64,000 nt of DNA from Buttiauxella brennerae ATCC 51605 (GTDB lineage: Bacteria; Pseudomonadota; Gammaproteobacteria; Enterobacterales; Enterobacteriaceae). The translations under genes and the position numbers were made by a program. The stretch is from positions 62,001 through 126,000 of the forward strand of contig NZ_LXER01000019.1 in NCBI RefSeq assembly GCF_001654925.1, read 5' to 3'. Under the pieces are notes generated by a model that worked only from the letters and a program-made list of their open reading frames with translations, had not been told where the DNA came from and ran no database searches. Shown here piece by piece: positions 50,734-59,491 of the stretch (positions are counted from its first letter, which is position 1; each line of letters begins with the position of its first letter).

Positions 50734-52124
50734 AGCTCTGGCGGCCAGGTATCACTGGCAAATTGTTCCTCGCGATTTTCTCGACCTGCCTGCTGGTGCT
50801 GGCAATCATGCATTGGGGCGTGCGGCTGAGCTTCGAACATGGGTTTATTGATTACATTAAACGCGGCAATGAACAGCGCCTCGAGATGTTAAGCGACGCG
50901 CTGGGCGAGCAATACGAGCAGCACGGCAACTGGCAGTTCCTGCGCAACAACGACCGCTTTATGTTCAAGCTGCTGCGCTCATTCGAGCATGGCGATGTGG
51001 AAAACGCTAACCTACCGCCACACGGCTGGCGCACGCAATTCTGGGTCATTGACCAGGATTACAAAGTGCTGGTTGGCCCACGCGGCCCGGTTCCGACCGA
51101 CGGTACGCGCCGGGCGATTAACGTCAATGGCCGCGATGCCGGCTGGGTGGTCGCCTCGCCGGTCGAGCGCCTGACGCGCAACACCGATATTAATTTCGAT
51201 CGCCAACAACGGCGCACCAGCTGGATTATCGTCGGCCTCGCCACACTGCTTGCTGCGGCCGCCACTTTCTTGCTGGCACGAGGGTTGTTAGCCCCGGTGA
51301 AACGATTAGTTGAAGGGACGCACAAACTCGCCGCCGGGGATTTCTCCACCCGCGTGGACTCCACCAGCCAGGACGAACTCGGCAAACTGGCGCAGGACTT
51401 CAACCAGCTCGCCAGTACGCTTGAGAAAAACCACAATATGCGCCGCGCTTACATGGCCGATATTTCCCATGAATTGCGCACCCCGCTGGCGATTTTACGC
51501 GGTGAGCTGGAGGCAATTCAGGATGGCGTGCGCAAATTCACCCCGGAGTCGGTCGCCTCGCTACAAATGGAAGTCGCCACCCTGACCAAACTGGTTGATG
51601 ACCTGCACCAATTGTCGATGTCCGACGAAGGGGCACTGGCCTACCAGAAGCAATCTCTGGATATCATTAACCTGCTGGAGATTGTGGCGGGCGCATTCCG
51701 CGAGCGCTTTAACTCACGTGGTTTAAGCATCAGCCTTGCCCTGCCAGATAGTGCGACCATTTTCGGTGACAGCGACCGCTTGATGCAGTTATTCAATAAC
51801 CTGCTGGAAAACAGCCTGCGCTACACGGATGCGGGCGGCCAGTTAGTTATCTCAGGTGAAGTGGTAAATCAACGTTTCGTCATGCACTTTGCCGACAGCG
51901 CACCGGGTGTGAGCGACGAGCAGTTAACCATGCTGTTCGAGCGTTTTTACCGTGCCGAAGGCTCCCGCAACCGCGCCAGTGGCGGCTCCGGGCTTGGCCT
52001 ATCCATCTGCCAGAATATTGTTGCCGCCCATAACGGCAAGCTTTACGCCACGCATTCGCCTTTCGGCGGGGTTAGCATTACAGTAGAGTTACCGCTGGAG
52101 CCAGAATCGTTGAGACCTGTATGA
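50730..52124 (+). CDS. baeS: sensor histidine kinase BaeS
   Basis: The envelope-stress sensor kinase of the BaeSR system, 464 residues. Membrane segments at about 12-30 and 165-185 flank a periplasmic domain. HAMP follows (about 185-237), then the dimerisation domain with the phospho-accepting His247 in [11 protein letters not shown]. The ATPase domain has the N-box [12 protein letters not shown] and the G-box [10 protein letters not shown]. It overlaps mdtD and baeR by four bases each, making one mdtABCD-baeSR unit. Confidence 0.96.
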   Translation: MKLWRPGITGKLFLAIFSTCLLVLAIMHWGVRLSFEHGFIDYIKRGNEQRLEMLSDALGEQYEQHGNWQFLRNNDRFMFKLLRSFEHGDVENANLPPHGWRTQFWVIDQDYKVLVGPRGPVPTDGTRRAINVNGRDAGWVVASPVERLTRNTDINFDRQQRRTSWIIVGLATLLAAAATFLLARGLLAPVKRLVEGTHKLAAGDFSTRVDSTSQDELGKLAQDFNQLASTLEKNHNMRRAYMADISHELRTPLAILRGELEAIQDGVRKFTPESVASLQMEVATLTKLVDDLHQLSMSDEGALAYQKQSLDIINLLEIVAGAFRERFNSRGLSISLALPDSATIFGDSDRLMQLFNNLLENSLRYTDAGGQLVISGEVVNQRFVMHFADSAPGVSDEQLTMLFERFYRAEGSRNRASGGSGLGLSICQNIVAAHNGKLYATHSPFGGVSITVELPLEPESLRPV

Positions 52125-52843
52125 CTGAGTTACCGATTGACGAAAACACACCGCGTATTTTAATTGTTGAAGACGAGCCGAAGCTCGGCCAACTGTTAAT
52201 TGATTACTTACGTGCTGCGGGATATGCGCCAGAGTTGATTACCCATGGCGACAAAGTACTGCCTTTCGTGCGCCAGACGCCGCCAGATTTGATCCTGCTT
52301 GATTTAATGCTGCCAGGCACCGATGGCCTGACGCTGTGCCGTGAAATTCGTCGTTTCTCTGAAATTCCGATTGTCATGGTGACCGCTAAAATCGAGGAAA
52401 TCGACCGCCTGCTTGGTCTGGAAATTGGTGCAGATGATTACATCTGCAAGCCTTACAGTCCTCGGGAAGTGGTGGCTCGCGTCAAAACCATTTTGCGCCG
52501 CTGCAAACGCCAGCGCGACCCGGTTGCAGCCGATGAAATCAGCCCGTTAATCATTGACGAAGGTCGTTTTCAGGCGAGCTGGCGCGACAAACTTTTGGAT
52601 TTAACTCCAGCTGAATTCCGCCTGCTGAAAACGCTGTCTCACGAGCCGGGCAAAGTCTTTTCACGCGAACAGTTACTCAACCAGCTTTATGATGATTATC
52701 GCGTAGTGACTGACCGCACCATCGACAGTCATATCAAAAACCTGCGCCGTAAACTCGAAGCGCTGGATGAAGAACAGTCGTTTATCCGTGCGGTCTACGG
52801 CGTGGGTTACCGCTGGGAAGCGGACGAGTGCAGGATTGCGTGA
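52121..52843 (+). CDS. baeR: response regulator BaeR
   Basis: An OmpR/PhoB-family regulator of 240 residues. The receiver domain has the acidic pair in VEDEPK (about 17-19), the phospho-accepting Asp61 in LLDLMLPG, and the Lys in YICKPYSP. The winged-helix DNA-binding domain ends in [15 protein letters not shown] and YGVGYRWE. It activates mdtABCD, acrD and spy in E. coli. An ERIC element follows 18 bases after its stop. Confidence 0.97.
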   Translation: MTELPIDENTPRILIVEDEPKLGQLLIDYLRAAGYAPELITHGDKVLPFVRQTPPDLILLDLMLPGTDGLTLCREIRRFSEIPIVMVTAKIEEIDRLLGLEIGADDYICKPYSPREVVARVKTILRRCKRQRDPVAADEISPLIIDEGRFQASWRDKLLDLTPAEFRLLKTLSHEPGKVFSREQLLNQLYDDYRVVTDRTIDSHIKNLRRKLEALDEEQSFIRAVYGVGYRWEADECRIA

Positions 52844-52861
52844 GGGTAGTTTCTGGAAGAA

Positions 52862-52988
52862 ATATGCTCAAAATAATTCGAGTTTCAGGTAGGCGGCAAG
52901 GGAATTTATCCCGATGAGCTTACTTATGTAAGTGATTCGGGTAAGTGAGCGCAGCCAACGCCCCTGCAACTTGAAGTATGAAGAGCAT
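52862..52988. repeat. full-length ERIC element between baeR and trhP
   Basis: A 127-base unit running from ATATGCTC to GAGCAT. It contains AATAATTCGAGTTTCAGGTAG, the central palindrome around GAGCTTACTTATGTAAGTGA, and GCAACTTGAAGTATGAAG, following the ERIC consensus over its whole length. Confidence 0.95.
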
Positions 52989-53036
52989 TAGCGCTACAAT
53001 TCCCGCCCTAAAACTGTGCCTTATGCACACGCTTTC

Positions 53037-53063
53037 AAACCACCGCACCATATGCGGTGGTTT
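53037..53063 (+). promoter_or_regulatory. perfect 11-bp stem hairpin in the trhP leader
   Basis: AAACCACCGCA pairs perfectly with TGCGGTGGTTT around a five-base loop, ending 26 bases before the trhP start. Only three T residues follow, so it could be a weak terminator of baeR transcripts or a leader hairpin of trhP. Confidence 0.6.
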
Positions 53064-53089
53064 CTGACCTGAAATCAGACGAGAACCCC

Positions 53090-54451
53090 ATGTTTAAACC
53101 AGAACTTCTATCCCCGGCCGGAACGCTGAAAAATATGCGTTACGCATTCGCCTATGGCGCAGATGCTGTCTACGCGGGCCAACCGCGTTACAGCCTGCGT
53201 GTACGCAACAACGAATTCAATCACGAAAACCTCCAGCTCGGCATCAACGAAGCCCATGAGCTTGGCAAAAAATTCTACGTGGTTGTCAACATTGCCCCGC
53301 ATAACGCCAAGCTGAAAACCTTTATCCGTGACCTGAAACCGGTTATCGATATGGGCCCGGATGCGCTGATCATGTCTGACCCTGGTCTTATCATGATGGT
53401 GCGTGAAGCATTCCCGGAAATGGACGTTCACCTGTCGGTACAGGCGAATGCCGTGAACTGGGCGACCGTGAAATTCTGGAAACAAATGGGCCTGACCCGC
53501 GTGATTTTGTCCCGCGAACTGTCGCTGGAAGAGATTGCTGAAGTGCGTGAGCAAGTGCCGGACATGGAACTGGAAATCTTTGTTCATGGCGCACTGTGCA
53601 TGGCCTATTCTGGCCGCTGCCTGCTGTCGGGTTACATCAACAAGCGTGACCCGAATCAGGGTACCTGCACCAACGCCTGCCGTTGGGAATACAAAGTTGA
53701 AGAAGGCAAAGAAGATGATGTCGGTAATATCGTGCATCTTCATGAGCCGATTCCGGTACAAAACATTGAGCCGACTTTGGGCGCGGGCGCACCAACCGAT
53801 AAAGTGTTTTTGATGGAAGAAGGCAAACGCCCTGGCGAATACATGACGGCGTTCGAAGACGAACACGGCACCTACATCATGAACTCGAAAGATCTGCGCG
53901 CCATCGAACACGTTGAACGCCTGACCAAAATGGGCGTGCACTCGCTGAAAATCGAAGGCCGCACCAAATCCTATTACTACTGTGCGCGTACCGCTCAGGT
54001 TTATCGCCGTGCAATCGACGATGCCGCAGCAGGCAAACCGTTCGACCCAACGCTTCTGACCACGCTGGAAGGTCTGGCACACCGTGGCTACACCGAAGGT
54101 TTCTTGCGTCGTCATAATCATGATTCTTATCAGAATTACGAGTACAGCCACTCGGTTTCTGAAAGTCAGCAATTTGTCGGTGAATTTACCGGTGAACGCC
54201 GTGGCGGTCTGGCAGAAGTGAAAGTGAAGAACAAATTCCTGCTCGGCGACAGCCTGGAATTAATGACACCGCAAGGTAACGTCACCTTCACGCTTGAAGT
54301 GCTGGAAAATACCAAATCGCAGCCGATTGAAGTCGCACCTGGCGATGGCCATATTGTATGGATGCCGGTGCCAGAAGATGTGTCGCTGGATTATGCGTTG
54401 CTGATGCGCAATTTGGCAGGTCAAACGGCACGCGATCCACAAGCTAAATAG
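53090..54451 (+). CDS. trhP: tRNA 5-hydroxyuridine modification protein TrhP (YegQ)
   Basis: A peptidase-U32-family protein of 453 residues. With TrhO it forms the redundant routes to 5-hydroxyuridine at tRNA position 34, using prephenate-derived chemistry and an iron-sulfur cluster. Four cysteines that could hold the cluster, Cys170, Cys177, Cys193 and Cys197, lie in GALCMAYSGRC and GTCTNAC. The start ATG 53090 (MFKPELLSPAGTLKNM) matches the family; the upstream frame is rejected. A long antisense frame across this gene is a composition shadow. Confidence 0.95.
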   Translation: MFKPELLSPAGTLKNMRYAFAYGADAVYAGQPRYSLRVRNNEFNHENLQLGINEAHELGKKFYVVVNIAPHNAKLKTFIRDLKPVIDMGPDALIMSDPGLIMMVREAFPEMDVHLSVQANAVNWATVKFWKQMGLTRVILSRELSLEEIAEVREQVPDMELEIFVHGALCMAYSGRCLLSGYINKRDPNQGTCTNACRWEYKVEEGKEDDVGNIVHLHEPIPVQNIEPTLGAGAPTDKVFLMEEGKRPGEYMTAFEDEHGTYIMNSKDLRAIEHVERLTKMGVHSLKIEGRTKSYYYCARTAQVYRRAIDDAAAGKPFDPTLLTTLEGLAHRGYTEGFLRRHNHDSYQNYEYSHSVSESQQFVGEFTGERRGGLAEVKVKNKFLLGDSLELMTPQGNVTFTLEVLENTKSQPIEVAPGDGHIVWMPVPEDVSLDYALLMRNLAGQTARDPQAK

Positions 54452-54486
54452 TTAATTTACGTTATTTTTTCACGCCAGGAGATTTC

Positions 54487-54502
54487 TTAGAAACCGATCA
54501 CA
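54487..54502 (+). promoter_or_regulatory. CRP site of the cyaR promoter
   Basis: TTAGA-N6-TCACA has one consensus half-site and one weak half-site. Its centre at 54494.5 is 41.5 bases upstream of the predicted cyaR start, the class II position. It is consistent with cAMP-CRP activation known for cyaR in E. coli. Confidence 0.75.
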
Positions 54503-54523
54503 CACCGCTTCGTTTGATGCGGT

Positions 54524-54529
54524 TATTAT
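54524..54529 (+). promoter_or_regulatory. cyaR -10 hexamer
   Basis: TATTAT occupies -12 to -7 relative to the predicted first base of CyaR at 54536. No separate -35 is needed at a class II CRP promoter. Confidence 0.75.
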
Positions 54530-54535
54530 CGTCGG

Positions 54536-54622
54536 GCTGAAAAACATAACCCATAAATGCTAGTTGTACCAGGAACCACCTCATTGGCCTGTGGAATCTC
54601 CCTTCCGCAGGCCTTCTTTTTT
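54536..54622 (+). ncRNA. cyaR: CyaR small RNA
   Basis: The 87 bases follow the E. coli CyaR sequence as I know it, from GCTGAAAAACATAACCCAT through the targeting region TGTACCAGGAACCACCTC to the terminator hairpin GGCCTG/CAGGCC and its T tract. Length and position after trhP (yegQ) are the same as in E. coli. CyaR is an Hfq-dependent regulator that represses ompX, luxS, nadE and yqaE and is induced by cAMP-CRP. The anti-ribosome-binding-site loop is retained unchanged, so the target set is probably conserved. Confidence 0.95.
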
Positions 54623-54678
54623 GTCGTTACCGATTCAACATTTGCAAACACCGTTGCGCCAGTTTCAATCCAGAAACA

Positions 54679-55791
54679 TTAATTGCCTTTATTAACCTGC
54701 CCCATTAATTCGCTGAATAAATCCAGGATTTGAACATCACTCATCTGCAACAAGCTGTCACCTATATAGAACTCAGTTTTGCACCATCCGGGCACTTCGG
54801 TCCCTTCCAGATTATTGAACAACCAATAACCATGCTGCCTGGCGATATTATCCCGGGCATTGAGTAATGCGGGGATATCCGCGTCAAAATACGCATGAAA
54901 CATATTTACCTGAGGAGTGCGCGGCAAAATTCGAATGCCCGGTATTGTTTGAAGGCAAGCGGCCAGGCTCAATGTCCGCTGATAACAAGCCTCAAGTATG
55001 GCTAATTGCTTATCAAAACGCATAGCCGTTGATACCACCATTGGCGTTTGTGAAACCAGGTTGCCGCCTAATCGCCTGAGCCAGAGACGTGCCTGTTGGA
55101 TGAAGTCGGTATCGCCTGCCAGCAGTGCTCCAGCAATGCCGCCGAGACCTTTGTAGGCTGAGACATAAACTGACGAGAAACCATCAGCAATTTCGGCATA
55201 TGACCGTTGGTAATAGGCTTTGGTTTCCCACAGGCGCGCCCCATCCATATGCAAAGGTGTACCTGACTGCGCGGCACTCTTTTTCAGCGCCTCCAGTTCT
55301 TCCCACTCCGGTAGTTGCCCGCCAAGTTCCCGGGCCGGTAACTCAACGGCCAGGCAGCCCAGCGGTTCAGCAACAGCGGATAAGTCTTCCTCCACAATAG
55401 GCCGAAGTCGATGTCCTACCGTCACGCCGTGCAACTGCATTAAGGCCTGATAGGATTGCTTTTCGTGAAGCAGTAAATGTGAAGATGCATGCACCCCAAA
55501 GCGTTGCAGTCGCTTTCGCTCGCACCAGATATTTACTGCTATCAACTGCGCCATAACCCCGCTGGGCATGAATACGGCCGATTGCTTGCCCAGCAGTTTT
55601 GCCACTTTCTCTTCAAAGTGTTGAATGAATGCACCTTCACCATAAACGTCGTGGGTTACATCATTAGACTGCGCCCAGTCAGCCATTTCCTGAAACGTCT
55701 GCGCTGGAGTCGCTTGAGAAAATCCCTTTAATTCGACACTGCAGGACGTTCTAAGACGCCCACGTTCTTCTTCAATGTTGTTCATCATCAT
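54679..55791 (-). CDS. threonine-aldolase-like PLP-dependent beta-eliminating lyase
   Basis: A fold-type I PLP enzyme of 370 residues in the threonine aldolase/beta-eliminating lyase family. GEGAFIQHFEEKVAKLLGKQSAVFMPSG is the N-terminal cofactor region. Asp183 in HMDGARLWE should contact the PLP pyridine nitrogen, and Lys214 in SAYKGLGG is the expected Schiff-base lysine. The family cleaves L-threonine or related beta-hydroxy amino acids, but this member diverges from LtaE and its substrate is uncertain. It is a single gene, convergent with cyaR (its stop is 57 bases beyond the sRNA end) and divergent from yegS. E. coli has no such gene here. Confidence 0.8.
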   Translation of the reverse strand: MMMNNIEEERGRLRTSCSVELKGFSQATPAQTFQEMADWAQSNDVTHDVYGEGAFIQHFEEKVAKLLGKQSAVFMPSGVMAQLIAVNIWCERKRLQRFGVHASSHLLLHEKQSYQALMQLHGVTVGHRLRPIVEEDLSAVAEPLGCLAVELPARELGGQLPEWEELEALKKSAAQSGTPLHMDGARLWETKAYYQRSYAEIADGFSSVYVSAYKGLGGIAGALLAGDTDFIQQARLWLRRLGGNLVSQTPMVVSTAMRFDKQLAILEACYQRTLSLAACLQTIPGIRILPRTPQVNMFHAYFDADIPALLNARDNIARQHGYWLFNNLEGTEVPGWCKTEFYIGDSLLQMSDVQILDLFSELMGQVNKGN

Positions 55792-56017
55792 ATTTCTTTT
55801 TTATTAAGTGAATGTTGTTGTGTATTTTTAGTTATTCAATGCGTTGAAAGCCGTCAGATATAATACTCACGCATAAAACTGTATGTATGTCATTTATCAA
55901 TAATATGCTTCGCGTGTAACTATTCTTCGCTAAACCCCGCAGACTCAGCCTGTTCTTACCCGTAAATCCCTCACATAAGATACACTCAGAAATCAACTAC
56001 ATTTCCAGAGGTATGCC

Positions 56018-56917
56018 ATGGAGCAGTTTCCTGTAACGTTCGTCATCCTGAACGGCAAAGGTGCCGAAAACGACATTTTGCGCAGTGCCGTCAACGTGAT
56101 GCGTGATGAGGGATACATGTTACATATCCGTGTTACCTGGGAAAAAGGTGATGCCATACGCTATGTTGAAGAAGCCTCGCGAATGGGCGCTGATACCGTG
56201 GTTGCGGGTGGTGGCGATGGCACAATAAACGAAGTGGCGACGGCGCTGGCAAAGCTTGCACCGGAACAACGCCCGGTGCTTGGGATCTTACCCCTCGGCA
56301 CAGCGAACGATTTTGCCACCAGCATCGGCATTCCTCAGGAGCTGGACAAAGCATTACAGCTGGCGATAGTCGGCAAAGGCGTGCCTATCGACCTGGTGCA
56401 AGTGAACGAGTCGGCCTGGTTTATCAATATGGCGACCGGCGGTTTTGGTACACGCATCACCACTGAAACACCGGAAAAACTGAAAGCGGCATTAGGCGGC
56501 ATTGCCTATTTCGTGCATGGTTTGATTCGCCTCGATACGCTTAAACCCGACCGCTGCGAAATTCGCGGGCAAGATTTTGAGTGGCAAGGTGACGCGCTGG
56601 TGATTGGTATAGGTAATGGCCGCCAGGCGGGCGGTGGGCAGGAACTTTGCCCGCAGGCGTTGATTAATGATGGTTTATTAGAGTTGCGTATTTTTACTGG
56701 CGAAGAGTTGCTACCGGCAATTTTTAAAACGCTGACGCAACCAGACGACAACCCCAATATTATTGATGGGCGTTCATCCTGGTTTGAGATAACCGCCCCA
56801 CACGACATCACTTTTAACCTTGATGGCGAGCCGCTGACCAGCCAAAAGTTCCGCATTGATATCCATCCGAATGCGATAAGCTGCCGCCTGCCGCCAAACT
56901 GCCCGCTGCTGGGTTAA
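56018..56917 (+). CDS. yegS: lipid kinase YegS
   Basis: A diacylglycerol-kinase-family lipid kinase of 299 residues; E. coli YegS phosphorylates phosphatidylglycerol in vitro. The nucleotide-binding [10 protein letters not shown] at 64-73 and the following [14 protein letters not shown] match the family, as does the C-terminal NLDGEPL. An AGAGG ribosome binding site precedes the ATG. The 226 bases upstream carry its promoter and that of the divergent aldolase-like gene; no operator is recognised there. Confidence 0.95.
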   Translation: MEQFPVTFVILNGKGAENDILRSAVNVMRDEGYMLHIRVTWEKGDAIRYVEEASRMGADTVVAGGGDGTINEVATALAKLAPEQRPVLGILPLGTANDFATSIGIPQELDKALQLAIVGKGVPIDLVQVNESAWFINMATGGFGTRITTETPEKLKAALGGIAYFVHGLIRLDTLKPDRCEIRGQDFEWQGDALVIGIGNGRQAGGGQELCPQALINDGLLELRIFTGEELLPAIFKTLTQPDDNPNIIDGRSSWFEITAPHDITFNLDGEPLTSQKFRIDIHPNAISCRLPPNCPLLG

Positions 56918-56953
56918 CAACCGCGGGCGAGTTTGTTTTGCGCGAAAAGCAGG

Positions 56954-57736
56954 TCAGAACTGCGCCACCTGCTGAGCCATTTCACGGCTGTACTGGCGGC
57001 TGGCGTTTACCAGCATTTGGGTATAAGGATTTTGTGCCGCACCGCTAATTAAATTATCGGTGCTAAGTGACTCAAGAATCTTCCCATGCTGCATGACACC
57101 GACGCGATGGCACAAATGTGCAATTACGCCTAAATCGTGCGTCACCATCAAATAGGTGAGTTTCGACTCTTGCTGCAAATCCGCCAGCAAGTTGAGAATT
57201 TCCGCCTGCACCGAAACATCCAGCGCTGACGTCGGCTCATCAAGGAGCAAGACCTCCGGCTCAAGAATCAGCGCACGCGCGATGGCGACACGCTGACGTT
57301 GCCCGCCGGAAAGCTGATGCGGATAACGGCTGCGAAACGCGCGGTTAAGACCGACTTTATCGAGCATCATATTGATGCGGCGGTCACGATCGGTGAAACC
57401 CTGAATTTGCAGCGGTTCTTCCAGAATGTCGCCGATGGTATGGCGCGGATGGAGCGAACCGTAGGGATCCTGAAACACCATTTGCACCATGCGGCACCGC
57501 TCGCGGCTGATTTTGTGCTCGAGTTCGGTTCCGTCAATCACCAGTTTGCCCTGCCAGTGCGTAAACAACCCGGCGAGGCATTTCAGCACCGTGGTTTTCC
57601 CGGAACCCGACTCCCCCACCAGGCCAAAAATTTCACCATGTCCGACGTTAAAATTCACGTCAAACAGCACCTGGTTGGTTTTCACCCCTTCGCCAAAGGT
57701 TAAATTGAGCTGGCTGACTTCAATCATAGATGACAT
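56954..57736 (-). CDS. peptide/opine-type ABC importer, ATP-binding protein (OppF/DppF-like)
   Basis: The second ATPase of the family-5 importer, 260 residues from ATG 57736, which has AAGGAG seven bases upstream. A longer frame of nine extra codons is rejected. Walker A GESGSGKTT, signature LSGGQRQRVAIARAL, Walker B VLLLDEPTSALDVS and the switch histidine in MVTHDLG are all present. It is the last gene of the cluster and converges with yegS. It is shorter than OppF or DppF (about 330 residues) because it lacks most of the C-terminal oligopeptide/dipeptide extension. Confidence 0.9.
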   Translation of the reverse strand: MSSMIEVSQLNLTFGEGVKTNQVLFDVNFNVGHGEIFGLVGESGSGKTTVLKCLAGLFTHWQGKLVIDGTELEHKISRERCRMVQMVFQDPYGSLHPRHTIGDILEEPLQIQGFTDRDRRINMMLDKVGLNRAFRSRYPHQLSGGQRQRVAIARALILEPEVLLLDEPTSALDVSVQAEILNLLADLQQESKLTYLMVTHDLGVIAHLCHRVGVMQHGKILESLSTDNLISGAAQNPYTQMLVNASRQYSREMAQQVAQF

Positions 57737-57747
57737 GCGTTGCTCCT

Positions 57748-58614
57748 TTATTCGGTTAGCCAACTAGCCTGGCGCTGCAGAACCGGCAGATGCACCCGGC
57801 GCTTGTCCATATCCGGCAAGGCGCTAATTAGCCCCTGCGTATAAGGGTGCTGCGCGTTATCGAGGTCTTTCGCTGCTATCGATTCCACCACCCGCCCGGC
57901 GTACATCACCAGCACTCGGTCGCAGAAACTGCGCACCAGGTTGATGTCGTGGCTGATGAAAATCAGCCCTAGCCCGCGCGACTGTACCAAATCGTCGAGC
58001 AGCGCCAACACTTGCAGGCGCACCGAAACATCAAGTGCTGAAGTCGGTTCATCAGCAATTACCATTTCAGGATCAGTGATAAGCATCATGGCAATCATGA
58101 TGCGCTGCCCCTGGCCGCCAGAAACTTCATGCGGATAGAGGTTATAAACGCGCTCCGGCTGGCGAATGCGCACCACTTCCAGCATCTCCAGCACTTTCTG
58201 CTTCGCTTCTTTATGGCCGACGCGGTGGTGCGTCAGCCAGGCTTCAGCGATTTGATCCCCCACGCACATCACCGGGTTCAGTGAGTATTTCGGGTCCTGC
58301 ATAATCATTGAGATACGTTTGCCGCGCACGTCGCGCATTTGCGCATCGCTGGCACGCAGCAGGTCAACGTCGCCGAACTGCATACGATCGGCGGTGATCT
58401 GCGCTTTTTTCGGGTGAAGCTGCAATAACGCACGGCCCACGGTGGATTTCCCGGAACCGGACTCGCCAACGATGGCCAGCTTTTCACGCCCAAGCTGGAA
58501 TGAAACGCCACGCACCGCGTGGGTTTGCTGGCGACCGTTCACAAAGGTGACATTCAGGTCGCGTACATCAAGCAGTTGTGGCGCGTTATTCGCTACGAGG
58601 ATCGAGGATGTCAC
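57748..58614 (-). CDS. peptide/opine-type ABC importer, ATP-binding protein (OppD/DppD-like)
   Basis: The first ATPase of the importer. Walker A GESGSGKST, signature VSGGQGQRIMIAMML, Walker B VIADEPTSALDVS and FISHDINLV are intact. A GTG at 58614 has GGAG nine bases upstream and is preferred. The ATG at 58623 has no usable spacing, though it would add only three residues. The gene begins inside the end of the permease gene. The arrangement of two distinct ATPases is typical for dipeptide, oligopeptide, nickel and some oligosaccharide importers. Confidence 0.9.
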   Translation of the reverse strand: MTSSILVANNAPQLLDVRDLNVTFVNGRQQTHAVRGVSFQLGREKLAIVGESGSGKSTVGRALLQLHPKKAQITADRMQFGDVDLLRASDAQMRDVRGKRISMIMQDPKYSLNPVMCVGDQIAEAWLTHHRVGHKEAKQKVLEMLEVVRIRQPERVYNLYPHEVSGGQGQRIMIAMMLITDPEMVIADEPTSALDVSVRLQVLALLDDLVQSRGLGLIFISHDINLVRSFCDRVLVMYAGRVVESIAAKDLDNAQHPYTQGLISALPDMDKRRVHLPVLQRQASWLTE

Positions 58615-59491
58615 GTAGGCCATCTCCCAAGAAGTTGAATGCCAGACTGTTGATTAAAATCGCCAGCCCCGGAATTGTGACCACCCACCAGCACTCCATC
58701 ATGTAAGTGCGCCCGCTGGAGATCATCGCTCCCCATTCAGGCTCAGGCGGTTGTGCGCCAAGGCCCAGGAAGCCCAGACCTGCGGCAGTCAGGATGATGC
58801 CCGCCATATTCATCGTGATGCGGATAATCACCGATGGCATGCACAGCGGCACAATGTGGCGCCACAACACACGTACTGGCGACGCCCCTTGTAAACGTAC
58901 CGCAGAGATAAAATCGGCCTGGCGTAAAGAGAGGGTTTCTGCACGCGCCAGGCGAGCAATCGGCGGCCAGGCGGTAAGCGTAATCGCAATCACCACATGC
59001 TCAAGGCCGGGGCCGAGTGCCGCAACAAATGCCAGCGCCAGTACCAGGCTTGGGAACGAGATGAAAATATCGGTGATACGCATCAGCACCATATCGACCT
59101 TGCCGCCGAAATAACCGGCTGTGACACCGAGCAGCAAACCAATGGGGCCAACGGTTATCGACACTAGCAACACAATGTAGAGCGTGATGCGCGAGCCATA
59201 AACCAGGCGACTGAAAATATCGCGGCCAAACTCATCGGTGCCAAACCAGTGTGTGGCATTTGGCGCGGTCAGTGCATTATTCAAATCCTGCACCAGCGGT
59301 TTAAATGGTGCTATCCACGGCGCGAAAACCGCTACCATCAACAGCAGGAAGACAATCCCACCGCCAATGGCGGTCAGCGGGTTACGTGCCATTTTGCCGA
59401 TAAACCCAACCGCCCGCAGACCCGCGCGTTTAACGCGCAGCGAGCGCTCGTCAGCGGCGGTGAGTTGTGGTGTTCCAAAGGAAACCGTCAT
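58586..59491 (-). CDS. ABC importer permease (DppC-like)
   Basis: A 301-residue inner-membrane permease with about six helices and a cytoplasmic N-terminal extension of about 30 residues. The coupling motif is visible in ITLTAWPPIARLARAETLSLRQADFISA (E-A-A-x3-G-type loop, here RAETLSLRQADF). The LDPRSE end is common in DppC proteins. It overlaps the upstream permease by four bases. Confidence 0.9.
   Translation of the reverse strand: MTVSFGTPQLTAADERSLRVKRAGLRAVGFIGKMARNPLTAIGGGIVFLLLMVAVFAPWIAPFKPLVQDLNNALTAPNATHWFGTDEFGRDIFSRLVYGSRITLYIVLLVSITVGPIGLLLGVTAGYFGGKVDMVLMRITDIFISFPSLVLALAFVAALGPGLEHVVIAITLTAWPPIARLARAETLSLRQADFISAVRLQGASPVRVLWRHIVPLCMPSVIIRITMNMAGIILTAAGLGFLGLGAQPPEPEWGAMISSGRTYMMECWWVVTIPGLAILINSLAFNFLGDGLRDILDPRSE

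Noticed and set aside
53108-54172. Antisense open frame of 354 codons across trhP
   Set aside because: It lies wholly within the conserved trhP frame on the opposite strand and has the His/Phe/Arg-rich composition typical of shadow frames.
57737-57763. Longer start for the OppF-like ATPase adding nine residues
   Set aside because: It would overlap the upstream ATPase. The ATG at 57736 has AAGGAG at ideal spacing.
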